Of a DNA stretch of 64,000 nucleotides, positions 23,872 to 35,358 are shown in pieces. The notes beneath the pieces were generated by a model that worked only from the letters and a program-made list of their open reading frames with translations, did no database searches and was not told where the DNA came from. The translations under genes were made by a program, and so were the position numbers. Position 1 is the stretch's first letter; each line of letters begins with the position of its first letter. The DNA is from Kudoa neothunni (lineage: Eukaryota; Cnidaria), in the NCBI GenBank assembly GCA_964304625.1, contig OZ199840.1:4402001-4466000 (forward strand). Reading direction: 5' to 3'.

Positions 23872-25289
23872 ACCTAGATATTATTACAAGTTAAGCTAAT
23901 TTATATTTATTAAATTTCAAAAAATAAATGAAAAATTAAAAAGTCGCTATAACGTATTTTCACGTAAATTTTACCGTTTCATTAAAATATCTCACTAGAG
24001 TCTGAATTTCCTGTGTTTGTGTCTTAAATGCTATAAATTTCACCCTAAATCGCAAAGAATTATCCAATTCACGCTCTCCAATCTGGTTGGAATAAGTCTG
24101 ACTAGATTATTGGTATTTATTTAGAAACTAACGATACTCAGGCTAATATTGATTTAGAAATTCACCATAAAATAACTAATATAGACATAAAACTAGAGCA
24201 TGCAATTTTCGACGCATATTTTTTTGCAAATCGTCGGGTTTTATCGAAAAAAAATAAAAATTTTTGTAATTCGACTTTTAAATTTTTTTATGTTAGAAAA
24301 CAATTCATAATTTCAAAAAAATAAATTGTAGAATTCAAATTTTAATTATAATGGAACATTAAAATCGATTATGTAGAGAATTTTTAGGTCCCCACCGCAA
24401 TAATTGATCATTTCTTTTCCAAATATATTTTGCCATCATGAGGAACTCCTTTCGGCATCAATGAAGGAAGCTGGTAACATCAATATATCTTGACAAGGTC
24501 TCGAAAGAATTGGACAAGCATTCCACACTTTATTTTAGGAATCAATTTTTGAGGGTCGAGTTGAATCTTTTATCGTTTTACATAACATGTAGTACTTATT
24601 ATTAATCCCTATCTTCGCTTTGCCATCTAAATCTAAAAAATAATAAAGTTAATCAATATTTAATTTATCAATAGTAATTGGAGTGTATGGATCAATATAT
24701 TTCATAGTTTGAAAAATTTAAAGAAAAGGAAAGGTTTCCTTAAATTTAAGAGTATTGGTTGATTAATTTATTCATTTGCGGCAAAACACAAATTTTCTCT
24801 CTTAAATATTGAATTGTTTCAAGATTCAAATGGAGCAAAGCCAATAATATCTTTATGATTTTTGATCAAATTATCTCCTTTAATATAAAGTCATCGTTTA
24901 TCTAATCCAAAATCCGTGATGTAAAATTCTCGCTTGTTTCTATTAATTTTGAGAGATCATAAAACACAGTAAAAGCATCAATTAAAAATTTTGATGATAA
25001 CTTAAGCATATTAAGTCTATCAGATTGCAGTTTCAAAAATTCGTTAAGTCCTTTGCAATAGTTACGGACCGGTGAATCCTCCCTCACTGGTTTCGAAATC
25101 GTTCCATTCTACCAAGTAATTAGTCAATTCACGTCGTTTTTTCCCATTTTCAAACGTTCCTTTCCGACGAAAGCCAATTTTTTCGATGAATAAAAAATAT
25201 AAACCGGTCATTTTCATCCAATTCGACGGTCTAAATCGATCAAAATCTATTTTAATCAAAAATTACATACCCTACATATAACTCATTAA

Positions 25290-25855
25290 CCCTCGTGGGA
25301 CCAACTGGGGTCATTGTGACCTCAATTTGGATAGTTTAACTTTTTTCGCATATTGAATTACATGAGAGGGTTAAAAAATTATGGAATCCTTAATTATAGT
25401 CTGTAATTGATAATTATAAGGTTATGAAGAAAAATTGTGTGTATACGGATTTAAATATTTTACTTTAATAAGCGATGTGCTCGCTGCTTCATTTAATGTA
25501 GTTGTTACGAATTGATATAAAAATAATAAATATTATAAAGAAAAATAATGACATTAATTTTGATTCAAAATGTTATAGCATTATTAGAAAACGTTCAATA
25601 AATTATTTATTCACAGGTTTAGCACGAGTTGATTACACTACACTGCAAGTGAAAATTATTTGATTATGATATTCTTGATTCAGCGTAATTTTATAGTTTA
25701 AACAACTTTTATAAATTCTTATTTATAAAAATAAATTCTAAATTTGAATTAAGAATAATTTAAAATTTTAGTAGATTAATTTAATACGGCCGCATTAGGG
25801 TTAGGGTATGTCTGTTCAGCCCGTCATTCAAAAAGGTTGCCGACTGCTGACCTAT
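25290..25855. mobile_element. piggyBac-like left end joined to half of a hAT element
   Basis: TTAA at 25286-25289 precedes CCCTCGTGGGACCAACTG. The next 290 bp match the element starting at 29924. From about 25586 the sequence switches to the 3' half of the hAT element found at 20.7-20.96 kb, ending GGTTGCCGACTGCTG. Both parts are truncated copies. Confidence 0.55.
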
Positions 25856-26352
25856 ACTATTTGTAATATAACGCAACCACATATCTATGATTTTCAATAT
25901 ATTTATACATTAACCTAAATTTTAATCCGTTGATAAAAATATAACATAATGATTTCGTAATTGACCTGCTTAGAGTTTAAAGGCAAACTGATTTATCTCA
26001 TTGAGTAAAAATTTTATTACCGGTTCGTTAATTATTGTATTAATTTAATAATTTACTAAAAATAATACTTTATTATATATTTTCTATCATTATAATAGTC
26101 ATTGACTCATTATTCATCCATATATAAAATAATTTAGAATTGCATAATAAATATAATTTTTCAGCATCAGATTAAACAAAGAATTAGTAATTTTTTCATT
26201 TTTGTTTATTTAGCTGTCAATACCACTTTCTGTATTGAATTTATGAATTTGGCGAATTCCAAGTTACTTACATTCATATTTATTGATGGTTATAATCATA
26301 TTAAATTAATCCGTATTGAATTGATGTATTTAATAAGACCTAAAAAATAAGA

Positions 26353-28616
26353 ATGCAGATGATTGCTTTGCTGTTGTTTACATTTTGCTGTTGCAGTAAA
26401 TTTTAAAATTTGTTGCATTTAGGTTATATTAATTTAGTTCAGTCACATAAATATTATGTTGAGCGTGACCAAGAAAATTCAGAGGATCTAATCCATCTAA
26501 AACTTGAGGGGGTCTCAGGACAAAAATGTGAAGTGAAGCTACTGGACAAAAATGAACATTTCTATCATTATGTGCATAGCGGATCTGATGAGATGAATAC
26601 TCACATTATTCCTTGCAATGGAAGATACATCATTTCAACTGAAACCGCTGGTCCTATCTATTATGTGCAAATAAAATCAAAATCTGAAATTGAAACTCTT
26701 AAAGTGGTTCATAGTAAGTCACTTTTGAGATTTCAGATTTAATCTTTCTGTAGCTACGGATAAAACACCTGAAACCCCATTTAAAATTAATACAACTTCA
26801 ATTGAATTCACAACAAAAAATATTTGCAGTCACCCTCAAACATGTAAATTAACTAGTGGAGATAAAATACTTGATAAATTCATTCCAAAAAATGACACTG
26901 AATGTAACGCTGAAAATAAACTCACTGGGTTCTTCGACTCCATGAGTGGTGACTCAATCAAACTCTCTTGTGGAAGTAACCAACCAAATATTCACTTATT
27001 TAAACGAAACAACAAAATTATGGAATTTAATCCCTTGGAAAAATATCCCTATCATATCGAAAAAATTACTGGTGACAATACAAAAATAAAAATAGTTTTT
27101 GATGAAGATATTCCGGATAAAATTTGCAAATTTGAAATCAGAAAAAAAGGCAGTGGAAACCATGCGTCAACTTGTTCTGTTTTAGGGAGTGGAGATTGTT
27201 ACCAATTATGCAGAGAAGTCACAATGAGTTTTACCTTTGTTGAACAAACAGACAAGGACTTTGACGTTAAGGTGTCATTTAGGAATTACGCGGCGGTAGA
27301 AAAAACGTTAAGAAGTAATTACTTATTTGATGTAATACAAATTTAAATCAAATTAGTTGGAAAAGGTAAACTTACAATCAAACCAACTGAAAACACTGCA
27401 GTTATCTCTGTTGGAGAATTAAAAGAGGGTTTAACTACTCCAACATGCACAATTGAGTTGAGGAAGCAGGATTACCCTAATTTGCTTATTGATACAATGT
27501 GCGATGCAGCATTAAAAACACCCTGCCCAACAAATTGCCCCGATACCGCAACCATTCATGGACTAGAACCTAATACAAAATATATTGTTAAAGTATTGTA
27601 TGAAAATACTGGGAAAACCGAATCTTTTATTGCAGAAACCCTTTTTTCCACAGGTGCTTCATAGAATAAATAATTCCTATAAACATAATTTAGTTAGTTA
27701 TAATATGACTAAAACTCCTAAGATTAAATCTTATTACGAACACACCAAGATAACTATAGCACCAAATGTGACTCAATTTGATGGAGTTTATTGTAAAATT
27801 CTACAAAAACTGAGTGGCCAAAATGAATTCATTTCATCCGAATGTGAGGAATCTGTTGACTGTTATGGTTTATGTGGATCGACAATGACGATCAAAAATC
27901 TTTTATCTGATACCGAATACCAACTCAAATACCTTTTTGATAAGTATATTGGTGACCTTCCCACAAACGTGGTTACTGTTAAAACAAGTAAAAATTATTA
28001 ATTAAATATGAATAACGTTGATAAAGGTGCTAAACTTGAAAAACTAAATGTAACATACACGTGGAAAGATGCTGATTTAATTGTGACAACAGGTTTGGAA
28101 TCTTTAGAAGAGCATATATGTGACTTTATATTTGTGGACCCAATGGGTGGAGATTTACAATTCCTATATGGTGTATATGATAAAACAACTGACTGGGAAG
28201 AGAAATGCAACAAAGAGATCACATTTTACAACGCTCAATCCTATAAACAGGGATCAATGATAGTTAAAGCAAGATATTTTAGCGAGCCAGTCATAATTGA
28301 CCTTTCAGCACCAATATCTGATCCACAAAATGTGGTTGTTACATCAGGATCTCATGAGCATGGTAAATTATATTGATTATGACTAACACAATTCATTAAT
28401 GATTATTTTAGGGACCTCTGATGGGTAAGTTGGTATTAAATTCATTAATTTCTTAATGCATTAACTTTATTTAGTGCTTCTACCGGTGGAACAAAAGTTA
28501 TGTAATTTCGATTGTTTAATGATTGAATTCAAATATTATTTAGGCTGATTGTTGGTGGAATCATTATAGCTTTGTTGATATGTGCTATTGGTTTCATAGT
28601 ATTCAAGAAAAAATAG
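26353..28616 (+). CDS. surface protein C: cysteine-marked FN3-like modules, single TM (unrecognised family)
   Basis: Nine exons: 26353-26395, 26423-26713, 26754-27314, 27357-27653, 27694-27987, 28027-28362, 28412-28424, 28475-28501, 28544-28616. They sum to 1935 nt, 644 residues. The signal peptide (MQMIALLLFTFCCC) is followed by modules with the same cysteine-plus-strand pattern as A and B: CPTNCPDTATIHGLEPNTKY, DCYGLCGSTMTIKNLLSDTEY and DCYQLCREVTMSF. The C-terminus is LIVGGIIIALLICAIGFIVF then KKK, homologous to A. Intron 1 is only 27 bp and exon 7 only 13 nt. Module exons are phase 1-1, as in A/B. It lacks the Thr-rich linker and is much more diverged than A is from B. Function unknown; extracellular display is inferred. 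Confidence 0.82.
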
Positions 28617-29919
28617 ATCATACTCGAATTATTATAATTGAAATTTTTAATGCATTCTCAGACAAACTAATTTTTAGACTAGATTATTGTTTTATTAGAT
28701 TCATTATTTTTTAGCACGATCATTTTAAATAATTTATTACCCCGATTAATTTTATTAGTTAACTAACGGCATATTTAGAAGCCAATAAATTTTTGAAAAT
28801 TGCTGAACACCTTTTGCTTCTGACTCATAAATCATTTGATTTTTCTCGATTCAACCTCAAAAAATTCAGTTATTTTATTTTTAATTTTAAAATTAATTAT
28901 CTAAAATTAAAAATATATAGTTATTTTTTACTTTATTAGTTCAAACATTACAATTGATATTTCTTAATTTATTAGTTAATATAACAAATCTTTATTTTTT
29001 ACATAAAATTTTATTTTTCATTAATGACAGTATTAATATAATTTCTTTTAAAACTTATGTTACGTTTAAAGATGAAATTAATAAGAGAATAGATAAAACG
29101 ACGTATGTGAATAATCTAAATCACCTTGAATAATCGTTATCAATCATACAGAGGTGACGATCAGCATATATTGCAACTTACATATATTCTTGAAACATTA
29201 GCAAAATAAATAGAAAAAATATATTATTTAATGAGATGTTTCATAAAAAGAAGTATAGAACGTAATATTTAACCAATAAAAGACTTTTATGTGAAATAAT
29301 TGTAAATATTTTTATTCTTGATATATATACGAAAATTACTTTTGATTTTTAGTCAAAATTTTGTTAATAATATATATTTGTTGTTCAAACAATTTTTAAC
29401 AATTTAAAACTTAAAAAAATATTGTTATTAAAAATATTATTTATGAATATAAATGTATTTATTTTCTCGTATGTCTTGTATTTTCATAAGCCTAACTATG
29501 AATATTTTGAAATATAAAATTTTTTATCAACTGTTAAATTTAAAATGTAACTAGCCTCCTCAAACCCCAGCGACACACGAAAATAACATTAAAATTAATT
29601 CTTATTATAAGCGAGCATGTGCATATATTAAATGTTCCCTCTTAAGCATATGAAAATCGATTAGTTGTTAGTTCAGTGAAATTTTAAAACAAATATAATT
29701 CTAATATGATTGTATGAGAAATTTTTAAATCATGTTTGAAAAAATTTAATCTGAATCTTTTATTTTTACACCAAGTTTTTCTAAAGAACGAAAAATCCTT
29801 GCACCAAGAATACCGAAATCTTCCATTATGATTAACATAATTTCTGTGTAAAACATCACGGTTTTCATAGAAATGTTGAAAAGTAGAAATGGTATGAAAA
29901 AATAAATTTAACTTGATCG
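28617..29919. other. AT-rich intergenic, nothing recognised
   Basis: No coding exon or clear repeat boundary. A minus-strand frame at 29684-29938 overlaps the piggyBac-like end and shows no family resemblance. Confidence 0.5.
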
Positions 29920-29923
29920 TTAA

Positions 29924-31604
29924 CCCTCGTGGGACCAACTGTGGTCATTTGTGGCCCAATTTCGATAATTCAACGTTTTCTCACATATCACATTAAGTAA
30001 GAGGGTCCAAAGCTTCTGAACTCCTTAATTAGAGTTTGTGATTAATAATTGTAGAGTTATAACGAAAAAAATATATTTACTGATTTAAATATTATACTTT
30101 TGATATGCGATGTGCCCGCTACTTTATTTAAAGATAGTTATTATTAATTGATATAAAAATAATAAATATTATTAAGATAGCTAATGACATTAATTTATTA
30201 AAAAATATTATAGCATTACTAAAAGCGCAATGAACGCGTTTTTAAGTTTCATGCGAATGGATTCCGTTCGACTATGGTGAGTATCCAGAGTTTGTCCTTT
30301 AGATTAGTCTTCAACATAAAATGCAATGAATATAGGCATACATTGAATTTCTACTTTAACTCTCTAAGGCAGTGTTTCCTAACATGGGACGTGGAAATGT
30401 TTAACGATTAATGAACCACTACGGTGGGATGTGGAAAATCCTGAGTATTGTTGTGGCAGGATAATGGTGGGAAATTTGGACATTATGATGACTTTGGAGT
30501 TAATATCGGTTATTTTTAAGTGACGATTAACATCTTAAAAACGCAAAAAGCGATTCCTCATTATATAAAAATTAATAATAGTTTTTAACTTGTCCTTTAC
30601 CAAAATAGAATCAGAATCGTTTAATCCTTTTTTGACTAAATCTCCTGTAATGTTGATTAATTTTGTATTTATACTCTTTATTATCCGTTTATTAGCCCCG
30701 TATACACAGAAATATATCCCAATGAAGGTTAGATTACATTGGTTTCATTTGATGCTGTTTTTGACGGAATGTAGAACTAAAGATATTAATTTTTAAGGTC
30801 CATCGATAAATTAAGTTAAATCTAATCGAATACATTTTAATGAAAAAAAGTATATATTAATTGCTTTCAAATTTTAATGTGATATGGAGCTTTATTCAAT
30901 ATTATAAATAGTTCAAATTGAAAAAATTAATACTTTTGAATAAGGTGGACTCGACAGAAAAATGATTGAGATATATTGCCCTAAAGATTATGGGGTCTTT
31001 TGGACCCCAAAAGTCCTTGGAGGGTGGTCGTTTCTGCTGACCTTACAGGGTAAAATCAAAAAGGAGAGTCAACAAAATCCCCCATCAACTTTAAAATATA
31101 TTTATTTTTTGTTAAAAAAAAGTTTTATAATCTCCACATCTGAATAATTATATGTTAGTTGGGAAGGAAACTTCCATTTAGTAAACAAAAATGAAAGTAT
31201 AATCTAGAGTTGCATACATGTATTAACGAGCTCCATTGGAGGTTGTAGTCATCAAATGCTTGGGGTCTGGTGTTCAAAGTTCCCATTGAAACTCAACTAA
31301 ATATTCTATTATTATCGCTAATGCCTTGAAAATGTTATAAAATAACGGTGTCTATATATTTAAGACATTATATCCATTAATATACAAGTAACATGGGTAC
31401 TGGTATATGAAGCGATGTAAGCATTTAATAGTAACTTAGCAATGGCAGAAATCTTATCACCTAATTTTTTTAAAACATATAATAAGCATAACAACCAGAA
31501 GGAGTAAAAGAATTGAACTGTTTAAAAAAATGAAAACGTTCTGGGGCCAAAAATGACCCAAGTTGGTTCCCCGCGTAAGTTTTTTTATGTCGGCCCTTCG
31601 AGGG
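29924..31604. mobile_element. piggyBac-like TTAA element (non-autonomous or decayed)
   Basis: Begins after TTAA (29920-29923) with CCCTCGTGGGACCAACTG. The right end, read inward, is CCCTCGAAGGGCCGAC, followed on the genome by TTAG, a one-base decay of TTAA. An inner inverted copy of the GGACCAACTTGGGTCATTTT type lies near 31541-31575. The insert includes a hAT-like end (CAGTGTTTCCTAACATGGG, about 30369) and only short ORFs (30590-30796; 30962-31147). No DDD transposase is recognised. Confidence 0.55.
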
Positions 31605-32412
31605 TTAGTAAATCACCATAAATCACAAATTAATAAAAAATAATCCGTCTCATTACGAAACGTATTGTGATATGCATTTTCATTTTTTTCTATAATTAAT
31701 AGATGATCTCAAATATATCTGAAAGCGCTGATCCCTCTTTATAAATTTACGAGACCAAAAAAGCGATACTTAAGCATAAATAGAGTACATTTTAAATTTA
31801 AATTATATGCGCAGACAATTTAACGACAAAAAAAACAATTTATATTTTATTAAAAATATAATTGGTTAAGTCGTAGCAAATTATATAGATTGGGATTGTT
31901 TGATTTAGATAAATTAATAAATTAACTAAGCAACGGTTTCATTGAAAAGCCTAATTAATGCTAAGCGTAAACGCTAGACTCGTGTGTCTGGGGACACAAA
32001 AACCCATTGTAATCTCGGGGCGTGGTTGCTCCCTATGGAGATGTAACATCCGATTCAATTATTTCATTTCAATAACCTAGCTAAACATCAAGAAAAACAA
32101 AGTACAAGCACATGTACTCCAAAGGGATAAGTTAACAGGTTTTTGTTTGGATTAGGAATGTTCGAAATAGGGGGATTAAAGGTGTTAGAATGAAGGAGCG
32201 TAAACGACGAGTATATTCATTTCATAAGATTGGTTTAATTGGTTGTTATAACGATACGGAATTATAATAAAAGCTGAAAGATTGTAACAACCTACCAAAC
32301 AACTGAATTACAGCATAGGTGGTGTATTCGGCAAAAATATTAACCCACCTAAAACTATTTGAAAATTTATCGGAATTTATCGATTGAAGCAAATCAAAAT
32401 ACTTGAATGTAA
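31605..32412. other. intergenic upstream of HSDL2
   Basis: No gene seen. The minus-strand open frame over 32246-32608 is the shadow of HSDL2 exon 2 and its leader. Confidence 0.5.
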
Positions 32413-34047
32413 ATGTTGAGGTATTAAAATCTGATTGAAATTTTGTAGGACATTGGCTGGTCGTGTTGTACTTATTTCTGGCTCCACTAGAGGGATAGGC
32501 AGAGCGGCAGCTATCGCCTACGGAAAACGTGGGGCCAATGTGATTGTAACAGGGAAAACCACAAAACCTCAAAACCACAAACCCTACACGATATACGATA
32601 CCGCTCATGAAGGTTTATTGCGAATGGATTCCAAATTTTATATTATTCTTTTTAGTTGAGAAAGCAGGGGGAAGCGCTATCGCATTGGAAATGGATATAA
32701 GGGATGACGAGTCGGTCGCAAGTGCTATCAAAATTGGAATGAGACATTTCACAATCAACGGATCCGGCTCTCAACTGGACATTCTAGTCAATAATGCAGG
32801 ATACATATCACTGACTAACATCGAAAATACCTCGATGCATAAGTATCATCTTCCAACGCTAATATTAGAGCCTTTATAATGCATCATTTTTATGTAGATA
32901 TGATCTTATGCATGAAGTCAATCTGAGAGGAACCTATTTATTGTAGGTTTTCGTTTTCTTATGTTGTACTGAATTTTTGAATGTTCATATAGATCCAAAA
33001 TGTGCTTACCTTATTTCAAAGGATCGTCTAACCCTCACATCGTTGCGTATTGTCCTCCGTTGGATCTGAACCTCGGATGGTTTAAGAATATTTCTGGTAT
33101 CTCATTTGTAGTGCGAACTCAACAAACAAATAAATAAACTTTAGCTTACACTGTAAGCAAATACGGAATGTCTATGTATGTGCTAGGTATGTCACAGGAG
33201 TTCAAAAGCTACGGTATAGCGGTGAATGGTTTATGGCCCAGGATGGTTGTTGGAACGGAGTCGGTTAAAGATGCAATTTCCGGCCCTGAAGAAGCCATCA
33301 TGAAAAAGTGTCGTAAACCTGAAATTATGGCAGATGCAACTGTACAACTTACTCTAAAACCTTCAAATTCATTCACTGGAAATTTGTTACTGGACGAAGA
33401 ACTGTTGAAAGCTGAAGGTATCACCGATTTTCAACAATATCTCATCGATCCAAGTACTTGAAACTTTCAACGTTAACTGAAACTTATAATAATCAATTTC
33501 AGATGCCAAGGAGCTCTTTGATGACATATTTGTACCTGGAGTTCCACATCCAATGAAAGAACAATTCTCTTCGTGGACTGCTCGAGAGAAAAATCCAATA
33601 AAACTTGGAGAGATTTCTGAAAGTAATAGTTTTTTGAGATAAACATAGTGAAGTTATAACCAACAAAATTAGACATAATAACCAGACTGAACAAAGCCCT
33701 CAAAGACGGACTCCTGGATTCGATCGACAAATCATTTATGTTTGTTGTCACAGCTGATGAATGCATTATCAAAACATTTCACATAAACTGTCCAGAGAAA
33801 AGTTTGTTCAGCTGTTAAATTGGTTTTGGTTTGATTATATTATTCAGAGATCACTGAAGATGATAAAAATGGTGATTTTGATCTTAAAATCACCACAAGT
33901 GAAGAAACTCTCTCGCAAATATTTTCCGGTAAACTGAATCCCTTTGATGGTTTGATTGAAAGGCGGCTGAGACTTCATGGAGACATCAAACACGGAAAAG
34001 AACTCACTTTGATGTTGTCAATTTATGCTAAGAATTGCAGAAACTAA
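32413..34047 (+). CDS. HSDL2: hydroxysteroid dehydrogenase-like protein 2 (SDR + SCP2)
   Basis: Nine exons: 32413-32420, 32449-32612, 32656-32842, 32898-32942, 32993-33096, 33145-33453, 33503-33622, 33673-33801, 33848-34047. They sum to 1266 nt, 421 residues, close to the usual HSDL2 length of about 418. The SDR part shows GSTRGIG (NAD(P) loop), DIRDDES, NNAG, and the catalytic Y-x3-K in AYTVSKYGMSMYVLGM, then AVNGLWPR and a SFTGN...DEE segment. After a linker comes the SCP2 sterol/lipid-carrier domain (LKALKDG-like region, then DLKITTSEETLSQIFSGKL). The family is peroxisomal/mitochondrial and linked to lipid metabolism; the C-terminus NCRN is not an obvious PTS1. Exon 1 is only 8 nt and intron 1 28 bp; the start is chosen because MLRTLAGR matches HSDL2 starts and the phase is right. 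Converges with the CMP kinase gene. Confidence 0.92.
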
Positions 34048-34305
34048 ATTTATCATCTATCTTCACATTAGTCTATTCTTAAAAATAATATCGTCGAGTT
34101 TTTGCTGACGCATCCAAATAAACTGATATTGTTATATTACTGTCATAAAAAACTACCATTTAAATACAGTGATTATCTATTTCTATCCAGAGAAAAGTTA
34201 AGAACTAAGCTGATTTGGAAATACATGTAACGCATTTATAAAATAAAATGCCAGTCAACAAATATAACACATATGATCAGGAAACTAAGACGTAGCTATA
34301 TCTAA

Positions 34306-35075
34306 TCAATCGCATGTTATGCCAAGTGACTCCTTGAAGGACTTTTGTATGTTTTCGAAAACCTGAATAATGTCAATCAAAAATTCAATCAATCAATCAA
34401 TCAATCAGTAGAAAATAAAAATACCTTTTCAGGTACATCTTCACCAGATATGTCACTTACAAGATTGAGCTTCATAAAATGCTCAATAATAGGCAGGGTG
34501 GAATCGTGATAGATTCGGAAGCGTTTTTTGAGACTTTCAACATTGTCATCGGTTCGATTGCTAACTTCAGCTCGTTTCATTATTCTATTGATACAGGTCT
34601 ACAGTTGGATTAAATTATACCACGCAACCAATCACTACTTACATCTTCACTGGTATTCACATAGAGAATACGTTTAACATCGACCAAATCGGACATAACA
34701 TCATTCCAACCGGTGAGATTGTCCAAATTGCGTGGAAATCCATCAATGAGAAACCATTGATTCCAACCAAGTTGTTGCATTTTATTTTTAAGTAGGTTTA
34801 AAGTGATTTTCACGGGAACTATTCGTCCTTCCTTTATATCCCTGCTGATTATTTGACCGTATGGTGAGTCGGATTCCATCTCCTGTCGTAGCAACTCACC
34901 AGCGGATAAATGATGCATTTTATATTGCTAAAATTGAAATAGCATTGGATGTGGTTTGACGATAAAATTTAAAATGAAACTGCATTACGCGTGACAGTTT
35001 TTCACATTGTGTGCCTTTACCGGAACCGGGTGGTCCCAAAACAAAAATTATAGCCGGTCTACTAAGTGCTACCAT
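34306..35075 (-). CDS. CMPK1: UMP-CMP kinase
   Basis: Four exons on the minus strand: 35075-34989, 34927-34643, 34598-34425, 34362-34306, giving exactly 200 codons. Features: P-loop GPPGSGKGTQCEKL; HLSAGELLRQE; the NMP-binding segment IKEGRIVPVKITLNLLK; FLIDGFPRNLDNLTGW, the UMP/CMP kinase signature; then CINRIMKRAE...RTDDNVESLKKR (LID region) and a C-terminal helix. It transfers phosphate from ATP to UMP or CMP in the cytosol. An in-frame ATG further upstream (35132) exists, but the internal start at 35075 fits family length. An array of TCAA repeats lies in intron 3 (34385-34407). The gene shares a 283-bp intergenic promoter region with AP-3 delta. Confidence 0.93.
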
Positions 35076-35358
35076 TGTCAATCTAACAAGCGTGTGATAC
35101 AGTGTGTAGCTGTGACAAAATAAAGATTTCAACTGGGGATCCGACCACCCCCGAATATAATCTAGACTAGAATTTTACAATAATTAATTATGTATTTTAT
35201 TCGAAAGTAATTCGAACTTTTCGTTAACGTTGACTTGCTATTAAAACACTTATTCATGCTCATAATGGCAACACAGAATTTGATTTATCAATGAATGCGC
35301 AGCTTTTAAATCCATCTTAATAACATTTGTGCTGGATTGTTTGTTGTGAATAGTTGTT
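35076..35358. promoter_or_regulatory. bidirectional promoter region CMPK1 / AP3D1
   Basis: 283 bp between two divergent start codons. Contains an ATGCGCAG element (35295-35302), sharing the TGCGCA core with the motif seen at other gene starts in the window. Transcription start sites cannot be placed. Confidence 0.4.

Larger units (their letters stand above)
23013..25285. other. intergenic with hairpin and hAT MITE
   Basis: Contains the hairpin at 23374-23420 and a small hAT MITE at 23692-23871. Minus-strand open frames at 24902-25259 have no recognised domain or matched splice structure and are not called. Confidence 0.5.

Noticed and set aside
24902-25259. Two overlapping minus-strand frames
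   Set aside because: No recognised domain, no clear splice join and an AT-driven composition; not enough to call a gene.
30590-31147. Two open frames inside the TTAA element as transposase
   Set aside because: Short, hydrophobic or low complexity, with no piggyBac DDD context visible.
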